Positions 1 through 7,244 of a stretch of DNA of 20,020 bases are shown here, one piece after another (the stretch's first letter is position 1; each line of letters opens with the position of its first letter). Under the pieces are notes generated by a model. The model saw only the letters and a program-made list of their open reading frames with translations, searched no databases and was not told the origin of the DNA. Source of the DNA: JBDRHL01 sp043816955 (GTDB taxonomy: Bacteria; Planctomycetota; Phycisphaerae; Sedimentisphaerales; CAYZTY01); assembly GCA_043816955.1 (NCBI GenBank), contig JBDRHL010000074.1:1-20020 (forward strand), read 5' to 3'. A program made the position numbers and the translations under genes.

Positions 1-1134
1 GGAAGGATTTGTCCGGCCCCCTGTGAAAACGGATGCAGACGTGCGAAGTTTGACCAATCGGTTTCAATTTGTCTGTTGAAAAGATATGTGGCAGATGTTG
101 ATTTGTTCTCGGCTCAACCGTACCTGCCTGTATGTGGACCGAAAAAAGATAAACGTGTAGCTATCATCGGTGCAGGTCCTGCCGGCTTATCCGCTGCTTA
201 TTATTTGTCGCAAAAAGGGTATATCTGTACTATCTATGATGAAAATAAAAAACCAGGAGGAATGCTCAGATATAGTGACTGCTCAAAAAAACTGGCTACA
301 GAAGTGCTGGATAAGGAAATTGCCATTATCAAACAACTCGACGTCGAATTTTTCGGTCAAACCAAAATTGATTCTGCATTATCTCTTGAGAATATACGTC
401 AGGAATCTGATGCGGTTTTTATAGCTGTTGGAGAGCTAATCCCAAATAATAATGAATATTTAGGCCTAGCTATGGGGCAAAAGGGGGTTAAGATAAACAA
501 TGCGTACCAAACGAATATTCCGGGAGTCTTTGCCGGCGGTGATGCTGTTAGTAAACGAACCCTTGCTGTTCGCTCTGTTGCTGATGGTAAGAAAGCAGCT
601 ATCGCAATCGATGAGTTTCTATCAGGCCAAGAAGTAACCGGCTCGCAGAAAAAGTTTAATAGCCGCATTGGTAAACTACTGGCGAACGAGATAGATAACT
701 TTATGTTGCTGGCGAATTATTCTTCGCGTTTATCGCCATCAAGTAAAAATGAAGGATTTAGCCATGAGCAAGCCAAGCAGGAATCAGCCCGCTGCCTGCA
801 TTGTGACTGCCGCAAATCCGATAGCTGCGTGCTGAGGCAATACAGCCAGAAATATCAAGCCAGGCAGAACAGATACAAGGGCGAAAGAAATTTGTTTAGC
901 CAACAGATCCAACATCCTGATATAATTTATGAACCCGGCAAATGTATAAAATGCGGTCTTTGCATTCAGATCGCTTCCAAAGCAAAAGAAAAACTTGGCC
1001 TGACATTCATAGGCAGAGGTTTTGATGTGAAGGTTGCCGTACCATTCGATAAAACCCTTACTGAAGGGCTTACTCAAATTGGCCATAAATGTGTCAAAGC
1101 ATGTCCAACAGCCGCGTTAGCTTTAAAAGATTAG
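1..1134 (+). CDS. FAD-dependent Fe-S oxidoreductase of the GltD type, 5' truncated by the window edge
   Basis: The reading frame is open from base 1, so the true start lies outside the window; the TTG at 76 is internal. The first visible residues GRICPAPCENGC are the cysteine-rich N-terminal Fe-S region of GltD/dihydropyrimidine-dehydrogenase-like proteins. A dinucleotide-binding GAGPAG follows at visible residues 57-62, and a second FAD contact, IPGVFAGGDA, near 173-182. The C-terminus adds RCLHCDC, then CIKCGLC (about 315-321) and CVKACP (about 364-369), which look like further Fe-S ligands. The second Rossmann domain that binds NAD(P)H in GltD is missing: the chain passes from DAVFIAVGE almost directly to the GGD motif. 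It is therefore probably a cytoplasmic electron-transfer subunit whose partner supplies electrons. Substrate unknown. It converges with the DGC gene, with 11 bases between them. Confidence 0.85.
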   Translation, partial: GRICPAPCENGCRRAKFDQSVSICLLKRYVADVDLFSAQPYLPVCGPKKDKRVAIIGAGPAGLSAAYYLSQKGYICTIYDENKKPGGMLRYSDCSKKLATEVLDKEIAIIKQLDVEFFGQTKIDSALSLENIRQESDAVFIAVGELIPNNNEYLGLAMGQKGVKINNAYQTNIPGVFAGGDAVSKRTLAVRSVADGKKAAIAIDEFLSGQEVTGSQKKFNSRIGKLLANEIDNFMLLANYSSRLSPSSKNEGFSHEQAKQESARCLHCDCRKSDSCVLRQYSQKYQARQNRYKGERNLFSQQIQHPDIIYEPGKCIKCGLCIQIASKAKEKLGLTFIGRGFDVKVAVPFDKTLTEGLTQIGHKCVKACPTAALALKD

Positions 1135-1145
1135 ATCAAAGGTCT

Positions 1146-1523
1146 TCAGCTTAATAACACACTTGCTTTTTGGGCCGCTTCCTTAATATTTTGCTCTGTA
1201 ACATCGGTTTTGCCTTTTTCCATGCCCATATCTGTAATTCGAATATGCTGAAAATTCTCAAAACCTGCATTTTCAAGACATCTCTTCACGCAGTCCAATC
1301 CGCAACCATCTATTGCAAGTATTTGTGAAGCAGCTTTGGTAGTTGCCATAATTGGCTCGACCCCTCCTCCTACTCCTGCTAGGCAAAACATTTTACCCGC
1401 CCCCTCTTTGGTAAGTTTTCTTGCTATCCTATCAGAGATTTCACCGACATCGGCAGCCCCGGAACAGGAAAAAATCAATTTTGATACCGGATCACAAACA
1501 GAGCTCTTGCTATTGCTGGGCAT
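1146..1523 (-). CDS. DGC-domain putative zinc-binding protein
   Basis: A 125-residue protein with the signature IDGCGLDCVKRCLE (residues 71-84), matching the DGC family of putative zinc-binding proteins, named for its Asp-Gly-Cys motif. C20 lies in an N-terminal FSCSG, and C47 in a conserved-looking FCLAGVGGG. The number and spacing of cysteines support metal or thiol chemistry, but no reaction is established for the family. No signal peptide or membrane segment is seen. The ATG at 1523-1521 is preceded by a strong Shine-Dalgarno, AGGAGGTG, which fixes the start. Such proteins often lie near metalloid or redox genes in anaerobes (recalled, not checked here), and an ArsM-like gene is divergently placed 347 bases away. 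Confidence 0.8.
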   Translation of the reverse strand: MPSNSKSSVCDPVSKLIFSCSGAADVGEISDRIARKLTKEGAGKMFCLAGVGGGVEPIMATTKAASQILAIDGCGLDCVKRCLENAGFENFQHIRITDMGMEKGKTDVTEQNIKEAAQKASVLLS

Positions 1524-1783
1524 TTAGCCACCTCCTTTTCCAAAGGTATCGTTCTTTACACAACAAAACTATATTCTTGAATTCTTTATCAACCAGTATA
1601 CATTCGATTATTGTATCTATAATTTGTGGAACAGTCCATACCCTCATTAGGCGTTTCACAAATATCTCGACTAATTATTGAGGTTTTTGAGGTGGTAATA
1701 CACATCAGAATGACACAACTTATTCAAAAGTCATTACTTATGGCCAAAAACCTTGCAAAAATGGGTCAGCACGAGAAAAAAAA

Positions 1784-1811
1784 TTGCAAATTCCAGTGGA
1801 CAGTGTAGTAT
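1784..1811 (+). promoter_or_regulatory. Possible sigma70-type promoter for the ArsM-like/SDR pair
   Basis: TTGCAA (1784-1789), a 16-base spacer and TAGTAT (1806-1811) lie 60 bases before the methyltransferase start. The match is moderate and the surroundings are AT-rich, so chance is possible. The rest of 1524-1870 shows no convincing gene. A 60-codon GTG-initiated frame at 1626-1808 has no ribosome site and no recognisable similarity. Confidence 0.3.
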
Positions 1812-1870
1812 AAACAGAAGGTGTCCCAGCAGTATTGCGAGACAAAATTTACTTTGAAAGTTTCGGTTAG

Positions 1871-2605
1871 ATGGGAAATCTCAGACAGTACTACGGCAAA
1901 GCTTCGCAAAACGCTCAGGATTATGGTTCGAGCGCCGCGGGGCCTACGGATCCAATCACGCAGGCCACGTCCATAGGATACTCCAAGAAAGAGCTGCAGA
2001 GCGTCCCGGAAGGGTCGGTGATGGGCATGGGATGCGGTAACCCTACTGTGTTGGCAAAATTGCAAGAGGGAGAGACGGTCTTGGACCTCGGTTGTGGTGG
2101 GGGCTTGGATGTTTTTCTTGCTGCCTTGAAAGTTGGAAAGAATGGGCACGTAATCGGCATTGACATGACACAGGAGATGTTGGATCGTGCAAAAACAAAT
2201 GCTATCAAGGGGGATTACAAGAATGCTGAATTTCTCCTGGGGGATATCGAAAACGTGCCGGTAAAGGATAACTCTGTCGACGTCGTTATAAGTAATTGTG
2301 TCATCAATTACGCTCTGGATAAGGCCCGGGTGTTCAGGGAAGCACTACGGTGCTTGAAGCCTTGTGGCCGGCTACTTGTATCAGATCTCGTAGTTCAGGG
2401 AGAGTTTGGTGATGACGCCCTACAGGACGAAATTTGGGGGGCGTGGATTGCAAACGCCCTAGGAAAGCAGGAATACCTGAATGCAATCGAAGTGGCAGGC
2501 TTCAAGAGTATTACCATCATGACCGAGAATCTGTTTAACTTGTCTGAGGCCGATGATCGGCTTAAGGGAAAGATCAGTAGCATAAGCGTAGAAGCATACA
2601 AGTGA
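1871..2605 (+). CDS. ArsM-like SAM-dependent methyltransferase with altered cysteine sites
   Basis: A class I SAM methyltransferase of 244 residues. Motif I is LDLGCGGGLD (71-80), the acidic loop is GIDMT (96-100), and SNCVINYALD (141-150) and LKPCGRLLVSD (162-172) are strongly reminiscent of arsenite methyltransferases, as is MGCGNP (53-58). Arsenite methyltransferases carry up to four conserved thiols. Here C55 and C143 are present. The usual Cys in the segment read here as WGAWIANAL is Trp (W192), and the usual N-terminal Cys pair is replaced by GSSAAG. Arsenic binding may therefore be weakened or the substrate different. A stop codon directly precedes the ATG, so translation cannot begin further upstream in this frame; the ribosome site is weak. 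The SDR follows after 21 bases, suggesting cotranscription. Confidence 0.8.
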   Translation: MGNLRQYYGKASQNAQDYGSSAAGPTDPITQATSIGYSKKELQSVPEGSVMGMGCGNPTVLAKLQEGETVLDLGCGGGLDVFLAALKVGKNGHVIGIDMTQEMLDRAKTNAIKGDYKNAEFLLGDIENVPVKDNSVDVVISNCVINYALDKARVFREALRCLKPCGRLLVSDLVVQGEFGDDALQDEIWGAWIANALGKQEYLNAIEVAGFKSITIMTENLFNLSEADDRLKGKISSISVEAYK

Positions 2606-2626
2606 TTGCAAACAGGGAGAAGAAAG

Positions 2627-3356
2627 ATGGACTTTGAGGATAAAATCGTAATCGTTACTGGCGCAGCTTCGGGAATCGGCGAAAGCTGTGCGAGGATGTT
2701 ACTCGACTTGAACACAACAGTAGCCGGGTTCGACAGGAAACCGTGCAAAATCACTGCCCAAAAGTTCAAATCCTGCCTGGTGGATGTTACCGATGGTGAG
2801 GCTGTCAGTGCCGCAGTGGACGAAGTGGAAAAGGACTTTAACAAGATTGACGGGCTGGTAAATTGTGCAGGGGTAACATCTAATGCCAAGCCCTTTTACG
2901 AAATGAGCATGGAGGAGTTTGAGACAGTCGTATCAATAAATCTGACTGGGACCTTCCTCTGTTCAAAGTACGTCTCGAGGAAAATGATAGAGAAGAAGAA
3001 GGGCAAGATCGTGAATATCAGCTGCATACGATCAAGAATCTTTGGTCCCAACTCGGCTGATTACTCCGCGTCGAAAGGAGGAGTGGTGGCCACTAACCTC
3101 GGCGATGGCGATAGACCTGGCCCCGTTCAACATACAGGTGAATTCTGTGGCCCCGGGAGCAACATTGACGGGAATGACACAGGAGCACTTCAGTGCCCCC
3201 GAGATCAGGGCTATGTATGAGAAGACCATCCCTCTTGGGAGAATTGCAGAGCCTGGCGATATTGCTAAGATCGTGTTATTTCTCCTCTCGGAACCGGCGA
3301 ACTATGTGACCGGAGAAACCATTTTCGTGGATGGTGGATACTCGATTTCCAAGTAA
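2627..3356 (+). pseudogene. SDR-family NAD(P)-dependent oxidoreductase, disrupted by one frameshift
   Basis: A classical short-chain dehydrogenase of about 242 residues if repaired. TGAASGIG (11-18) binds the cofactor, NCAG is the NNAG-type motif, and YSASK holds the catalytic Tyr and Lys. The C-terminus ends in the family-typical VTGETIFVDGGYS. After ...SKGGVVA the frame is lost near 3089-3093: removing one base (the A at 3092 is the simplest choice) restores LTSAMAIDLAPFNIQVNSVAPG. Uncorrected, the first frame stops at 3220. The residue 13 before the catalytic Tyr, normally Ser, reads as Cys, with Ser one place earlier. GGGAGAAGAAAG just before the ATG at 2627 supports this start over the TTG at 2606. 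It is either a young pseudogene or carries a sequencing error; otherwise the coding is intact. Confidence 0.8.
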
Positions 3357-3440
3357 CAAAGCTGGCCAGTTATTACTTAGTACGGGGAGGAGTTTCATGA
3401 TTGAGTCCGCCGGTTTAGTACTGTTAAGGAGGGGGTGCAT

Positions 3441-3497
3441 ATGAAAAATCCCCTTCAAGCGGAGAATAGTCGAGGAACTTATGAAACGCTGTACTAG
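3441..3497 (+). CDS. Possible 18-residue ORF with strong ribosome site
   Basis: The sequence TAAGGAGGGGGTGCAT precedes an ATG opening an 18-codon frame, MKNPLQAENSRGTYETLY. The Shine-Dalgarno is very good, but the peptide is too short to recognise. Bases 3445-3452 (AAATCCCC) are complementary to 3505-3512 (GGGGATTT), so the stretch could instead fold as an RNA structure between the SDR and the tRNA. It may be a chance SD. Confidence 0.22.
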   Translation: MKNPLQAENSRGTYETLY

Positions 3498-3516
3498 TGA
3501 GCTGGGGGATTTGGCC

Positions 3517-3545
3517 TTGACGCGGCTGGATGGCTGGTTTATTTT
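3517..3545 (+). promoter_or_regulatory. Putative promoter of tRNA-Leu
   Basis: TTGACG (3517-3522), a 17-base spacer and TATTTT (3540-3545) lie 18-46 bases before the tRNA 5' end. Position and spacing fit a vegetative promoter that starts about ten bases before the tRNA. Confidence 0.5.
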
Positions 3546-3562
3546 ATCACCTCTGAGATTTT

Positions 3563-3648
3563 GCCGGAGTGGCGGAACTGGCAGACGCGCGGGATTCAAA
3601 ATCCCGTTGAGCTCAAACTCAGTGTGGGTTCGATTCCCACCTCCGGCA
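3563..3648 (+). tRNA. tRNA-Leu (anticodon CAA)
   Basis: The acceptor stem GCCGGAG (3563-3569) pairs with CTCCGGC (3641-3647), followed by discriminator A3648. The anticodon stem CGGGA/TCCCG encloses TTCAAAA, giving anticodon CAA at 3597-3599, which reads UUG. A long variable arm (TGAG...CTCA) marks a class II tRNA, as expected for leucine. The T arm is GTGGG-TTCGATT-CCCAC. No CCA is encoded. The downstream Gfo/Idh gene is convergent. Confidence 0.96.
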
Positions 3649-3688
3649 TAAGCGTTCTGAAGCGGGGGGAATATACTACTAGATGGTT

Positions 3689-4732
3689 TTAATCCAGTTC
3701 GATGGTCCTGCCTTTTTTCGCAGATTTGTAACATGCTTCAAGGGTTTTCTGACTTTGCAGACCGATGGCAGCATCGTTTGCAGGCTTGCGGTTTTCAATG
3801 ATCGCCCGGCTGAACTCCTCGATTTCGGCGCGGTATGTATTTACCGGAACAGGTGCAATCCTCAGGTGCTGGTCTTTAGCCCTGGTTTGCTGGGCGTCGT
3901 AACCTTTGTCCGGGGCTTCCAGGAACGCGACCATTTCTCCGGCGTCGGCTTGGCCTATTGTGCCTCTGGCGAGGATGCTGCCGTGTGAGCCATACAGTTC
4001 GAGCACATTTTTGCTGCTGTTGTCGGGTATGCAGAAGAAGGTATCAACAACGCCAATTGCGCCGTTTTCGAAGAAAAGTGTCGCGACAGCGCTATCTTCG
4101 GATTCGTAGTTGTGGACGGTATTGTTAATGAAGCAGCTTACCTTTCTGACTTTGCCGAAGAACATTTCGAGAAGATCGATGCAGTGTCCTCCCATATCCA
4201 TAAGCGACCCTCCGCCGCCCAAGGCGGGGTCCTGCCGCCAGGCACCTTCTATCGGGGGATACCAGCAGGAAAGCTGTGCCCTGGCATAAGTGGGCTTGCC
4301 GAGTTTTCCCTGCTGAATCATCTGTAAAGCGGCCTGGTGCTGGGAATGGAATCGCATCATAAACGCAGTTCCAAGAAGAACGTCGGCGGATTCGCAGGCG
4401 GCTATCATGTCTTCTGCCTGGCGGACTGTCATTCCGAGGGGTTTTTCACAGAGGATGTTTCTGGCGGCCTTTGCGCAGGCGATGGTTTGATCGTGATGAA
4501 GGCCGGCGGGTGTCGCGATATACACGGCCTGAATATCGGCGGCAAGAAGCTCATCGATGCTCCCGGCTGCTTTAGCGCCAAACTTCCCGGCAACTTCGGC
4601 ATTTGCCTGCGGATCAATATCATAGACCACAGCCAGTTCGGCATTTTCGGCAGGTATGATGCCTTCGGGAATAGTTCTTCTTTTTGCGATACCCCCAGAA
4701 CCAATCACGCCCCATCTGATTTTGTCTGCCAT
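3689..4732 (-). CDS. Gfo/Idh/MocA family NAD(P)-dependent sugar or cyclitol dehydrogenase
   Basis: A 347-residue protein, a normal length for the family. The N-terminal Rossmann fold carries GVIGSGGIA (8-16), and CEKPLG (95-100) holds the family EKP motif. The C-terminal substrate domain has GGGSLMDMGGHCIDLL (172-187); D179 and H183 sit where the family's catalytic pair lies. It should oxidise or reduce a sugar, sugar phosphate or inositol hydroxyl with NAD(P); the exact substrate cannot be read from sequence. AGGAAA precedes the ATG. It is the last gene of the minus-strand set, 71 bases after the deacetylase. With a DegT aminotransferase it could supply a keto-sugar for amination, as in scyllo-inosamine or kanosamine pathways (inference). 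No signal peptide. Confidence 0.92.
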   Translation of the reverse strand: MADKIRWGVIGSGGIAKRRTIPEGIIPAENAELAVVYDIDPQANAEVAGKFGAKAAGSIDELLAADIQAVYIATPAGLHHDQTIACAKAARNILCEKPLGMTVRQAEDMIAACESADVLLGTAFMMRFHSQHQAALQMIQQGKLGKPTYARAQLSCWYPPIEGAWRQDPALGGGGSLMDMGGHCIDLLEMFFGKVRKVSCFINNTVHNYESEDSAVATLFFENGAIGVVDTFFCIPDNSSKNVLELYGSHGSILARGTIGQADAGEMVAFLEAPDKGYDAQQTRAKDQHLRIAPVPVNTYRAEIEEFSRAIIENRKPANDAAIGLQSQKTLEACYKSAKKGRTIELD

Positions 4733-4803
4733 GTGAGTTTCCTTTCGAAAAACCGCTTTGAGTTTATTTGGAGCTTAACACACATCTTAAATTAAAGTTG
4801 AGT

Positions 4804-5841
4804 TTATCTTTTTGAACTTACCTGCCGATAGAAATCCGCCAGTTGAGAGCATGTGCATACCCAGGCGAGTCTGCTTCGCTGCAAATCGGCAAGCTGTTCT
4901 ATAACAGGGAAAAGAAATTCTTCCACAGGGTCGGACCATTTGTCACTTTTTACGGTCAGGTTGATGGGATGGCACAGAAGAGTAAAGACTGACTGTTTTT
5001 TGACGGCATCGGCCATTCGCTGCTTCCAGACCCTAACTGCTCCTTGTGGTGTTCGATCAACGGGGATATTATTCTCTCTGCAGTAAGCGGCAACGGCCTG
5101 GACAAAGGTTTCATTGGTTTTTTCCTCGGTGATCCACACTGCCCAGTCATAAGTCTGACTGTCGAGGGGGATTTCAACGATGTTGTAAAGCTTATTACCA
5201 ATCTGCATCTGGAACGGGGCGCCGCCAAAGCCCTGTGAAGGTGTCAGGAAGTCGTCAATTCCAACATTGCTTGCCCAGGTCAGACCAAGCTGCTCAATCG
5301 CATCATAGGTAAATTCATTGAAGTGGCCGTAAGGTATACGTACGCCTCGGACAGCACGGGGGCAAATACTATTTAACGCTTCAACACCTTTTTTTATCTG
5401 CTCGAGATTTTCTTTCGGGCCATAATGGCCTGCATAGACTTTATCGCCTCCGTAGTGTTTATTCAGATCATGCCAATAGCCGTGTGAAGCAATTTCGCAA
5501 TTCGCATCGAGCATCCATTCGATGAATTGCGGGCCGTGGTCGTCGGCCATTTTTCCGACGACATTGAATGTGGCAGGTATTCTGTTTTTGGCGAGCATGC
5601 GACAGATTCTTCTGTAGTTTGCCAGCTCAGCCGGGACATTATCTGCGCCGTTGCCGTAATTTCCTTCAACATCGAAGGTCAAAAGCAGCGCTGCTGAAGC
5701 GCCGTTCGGAAAAACGGTTCCTGGTGTTAACGGGTTATGGGGGGTAACACCCTCAGGGTGCCGGCCGCCAAAGGAAAATCCACCGAAACGGCCGGCAGCA
5801 TGTTTTGTCTGTTCGACCAGGCTGTGTTCATTCGAGTTCAA
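4804..5841 (-). CDS. Polysaccharide deacetylase (NodB homology) family protein
   Basis: A 345-residue NodB-fold carbohydrate esterase 4-type protein. TFDVEG (55-60) is the first motif, in the form seen in the cytoplasmic PuuE/PgdA-like branch rather than TFDD. HGYWH (120-124) supplies two metal histidines, and RIPYG (168-172) is the third motif. There is no signal peptide, so it probably acts in the cytoplasm on a small N-acylated or cyclic amide substrate rather than on a wall polymer. The start is TTG at 5841-5839: the preceding gene's TAA (5853-5851) is in the same frame only three codons upstream, leaving TTG or the adjacent ATT as candidates. TAAGGCGG overlapping that stop acts as ribosome site. 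Translation is likely coupled to the aminotransferase. Confidence 0.88.
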   Translation of the reverse strand: MNSNEHSLVEQTKHAAGRFGGFSFGGRHPEGVTPHNPLTPGTVFPNGASAALLLTFDVEGNYGNGADNVPAELANYRRICRMLAKNRIPATFNVVGKMADDHGPQFIEWMLDANCEIASHGYWHDLNKHYGGDKVYAGHYGPKENLEQIKKGVEALNSICPRAVRGVRIPYGHFNEFTYDAIEQLGLTWASNVGIDDFLTPSQGFGGAPFQMQIGNKLYNIVEIPLDSQTYDWAVWITEEKTNETFVQAVAAYCRENNIPVDRTPQGAVRVWKQRMADAVKKQSVFTLLCHPINLTVKSDKWSDPVEEFLFPVIEQLADLQRSRLAWVCTCSQLADFYRQVSSKR

Positions 5842-5850
5842 AATACCGCC

Positions 5851-7164
5851 TTACTTTGAGAGTTTTTCTGCTGTTTTTCTGATGCCTTCGACTATATCAT
5901 CCAGTTCCTGCTGAGTGAGCTTTGGGTGCATTGGAAGGTTTAATTCTCTTTTGTAAAAGAATTCCTCTGCAACGGGACAGTTTCCCGTTATACCAAGCTT
6001 TTTAAGGCCGGTAAAGTGGTAAGTAGGCTGATAATGCAGAATACCCTGGACGCCATACTCGCGGTAGAGGGTTCGCAGGAACTCATCGCGGTCGAAGAGT
6101 GTGGGTTCAACAGTCAAGGTATAAAGGTGGTAAACGTGTTTGCAGTTGCCGGATTCATAAACGCCGTTAACGCCTTTCACATCTTCGATACCTTTGTTGA
6201 TGTACCTGCCGTTGTACTGCCGTTTCTTGGTGAGCATGTCAAGTTTTTTGATCTGGGCTCTTCCGACAGCAGCCTGTATCTCATTCATCCTGTAATTGTT
6301 GCCCCAATGGCCCTTAACATCCATCACATCGAAATGTGAAGGCACCCAGTAATCACTGTATTTGCCGTCAATAACTTTGTTTAATGTATGCTTTCCGAAG
6401 GTAAATTCCTTCTGAGCGGAGTCCCATTCTGCCAGATTCATACATCTTAGCGCTTCAATCGGTTTTACCCACTCATCATGGTTGGTGGTAATCATACCTC
6501 CCTCGCCGCATGTTGTCATATTCTTCAGAGAATGAAAACTGAAGACGCCGGCATCGCCGATGGAGCCTGCTTTTTTGCCTTTGTATTCGGCGTTGTGGGC
6601 ATGGGCACAATCTTCCATGACGTAGAGATTATGCTTTCCGGCGATCTCCATAATGGGATCCATGTCGCACATCTGGCCTGCATAGTGAACGCAATAGATT
6701 GCTTTTGTCTTCGGCGTTACCCTGCGGGCAATGTCGGCAGGGTCGATGTTAAAGGTTCTCGGATCGATATCGGCGTATACAGGCCTGACTTTTTCTTTCA
6801 GCAGAACTAGGGTTGTGGCAATAAATGTGTTCGGCGTAACGATAACCTCGTCGCCGGCTTTGAGGTCAAACAGCTGGGTGCACAGGTGCATCCCCGTCGT
6901 GCAGTTTGATACTGCAAAGGCGTGTTTTACGCCGTGGACAGCGGCGAACTCCTCCTGAAAGCTCTTTACCTGCGGCCCCATTGTGAGGGAATCCTGAGCC
7001 ATGGCCTCCAGGGCGGCGTTTTTTTCCTGGTCGTCGTAGATTGAGCCGAAGAAGGAATAACCTACCTTGAGTTTTACACCATCATCGGTGGCGTAACTGG
7101 AAGTAATCCCCCCTTCGGAGTCTTCGCCGGTGGTATGTACTTTGACTTTGTCTTTTTTTGCCAT
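5851..7164 (-). CDS. DegT/DnrJ/EryC1/StrS family PLP-dependent sugar aminotransferase
   Basis: A 437-residue fold-type I aminotransferase. EDCAHAH (184-190) contains the Asp that contacts the PLP pyridine nitrogen; FSFHSLKNMTTCGEGG contains the Schiff-base lysine, K214. WGNNYRMNEIQAAVGRAQIKKLD is the typical dimer and substrate segment of this family. Members transfer an amino group, usually from Glu or Gln, to a keto-sugar or keto-cyclitol. It is somewhat longer than average because of about 30 extra N-terminal residues and an insert near 240-275. The start is fixed by AAAGGATAA before the ATG. It is first in the minus-strand set, with the deacetylase only 9 bases after the stop, and is transcribed away from the ROK regulator. 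Confidence 0.93.
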   Translation of the reverse strand: MAKKDKVKVHTTGEDSEGGITSSYATDDGVKLKVGYSFFGSIYDDQEKNAALEAMAQDSLTMGPQVKSFQEEFAAVHGVKHAFAVSNCTTGMHLCTQLFDLKAGDEVIVTPNTFIATTLVLLKEKVRPVYADIDPRTFNIDPADIARRVTPKTKAIYCVHYAGQMCDMDPIMEIAGKHNLYVMEDCAHAHNAEYKGKKAGSIGDAGVFSFHSLKNMTTCGEGGMITTNHDEWVKPIEALRCMNLAEWDSAQKEFTFGKHTLNKVIDGKYSDYWVPSHFDVMDVKGHWGNNYRMNEIQAAVGRAQIKKLDMLTKKRQYNGRYINKGIEDVKGVNGVYESGNCKHVYHLYTLTVEPTLFDRDEFLRTLYREYGVQGILHYQPTYHFTGLKKLGITGNCPVAEEFFYKRELNLPMHPKLTQQELDDIVEGIRKTAEKLSK

Positions 7165-7199
7165 GATTATTATCCTTTCAATTATTTGAATGAAAAGCC

Positions 7200-7234
7200 T
7201 TGACTACGGGTAACTACCTTGTTATATGACAAGG
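7200..7234. promoter_or_regulatory. Divergent promoter region with palindromic operator
   Basis: In the 80-base gap between the aminotransferase and ROK genes, CCTTGT (7217-7222) and ACAAGG (7229-7234) form a perfect 6-base inverted repeat around TATATG. On the plus strand TTGACT (7200-7205), a 17-base spacer and TATATG (7223-7228) make a sigma70-like promoter. On the minus strand TATAAC (7226-7221) is a good -10, though no clear -35 is seen. Both -10 elements therefore overlap the inverted repeat. This fits a repressor site controlling both arms, the ROK protein being the natural candidate (inference). Confidence 0.5.
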
Positions 7235-7244
7235 CAAGAATCTG

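Noticed and set aside
1626..1808. 60-codon frame before the ArsM-like gene
   Set aside because: GTG start without a ribosome site and no recognisable motif; likely promoter-region DNA.
3276..3734. 152-codon minus-strand frame with GGGNRTHTEFELNG
   Set aside because: It is the antisense reading of the tRNA-Leu gene and its flanks, a well-known source of false proteins.
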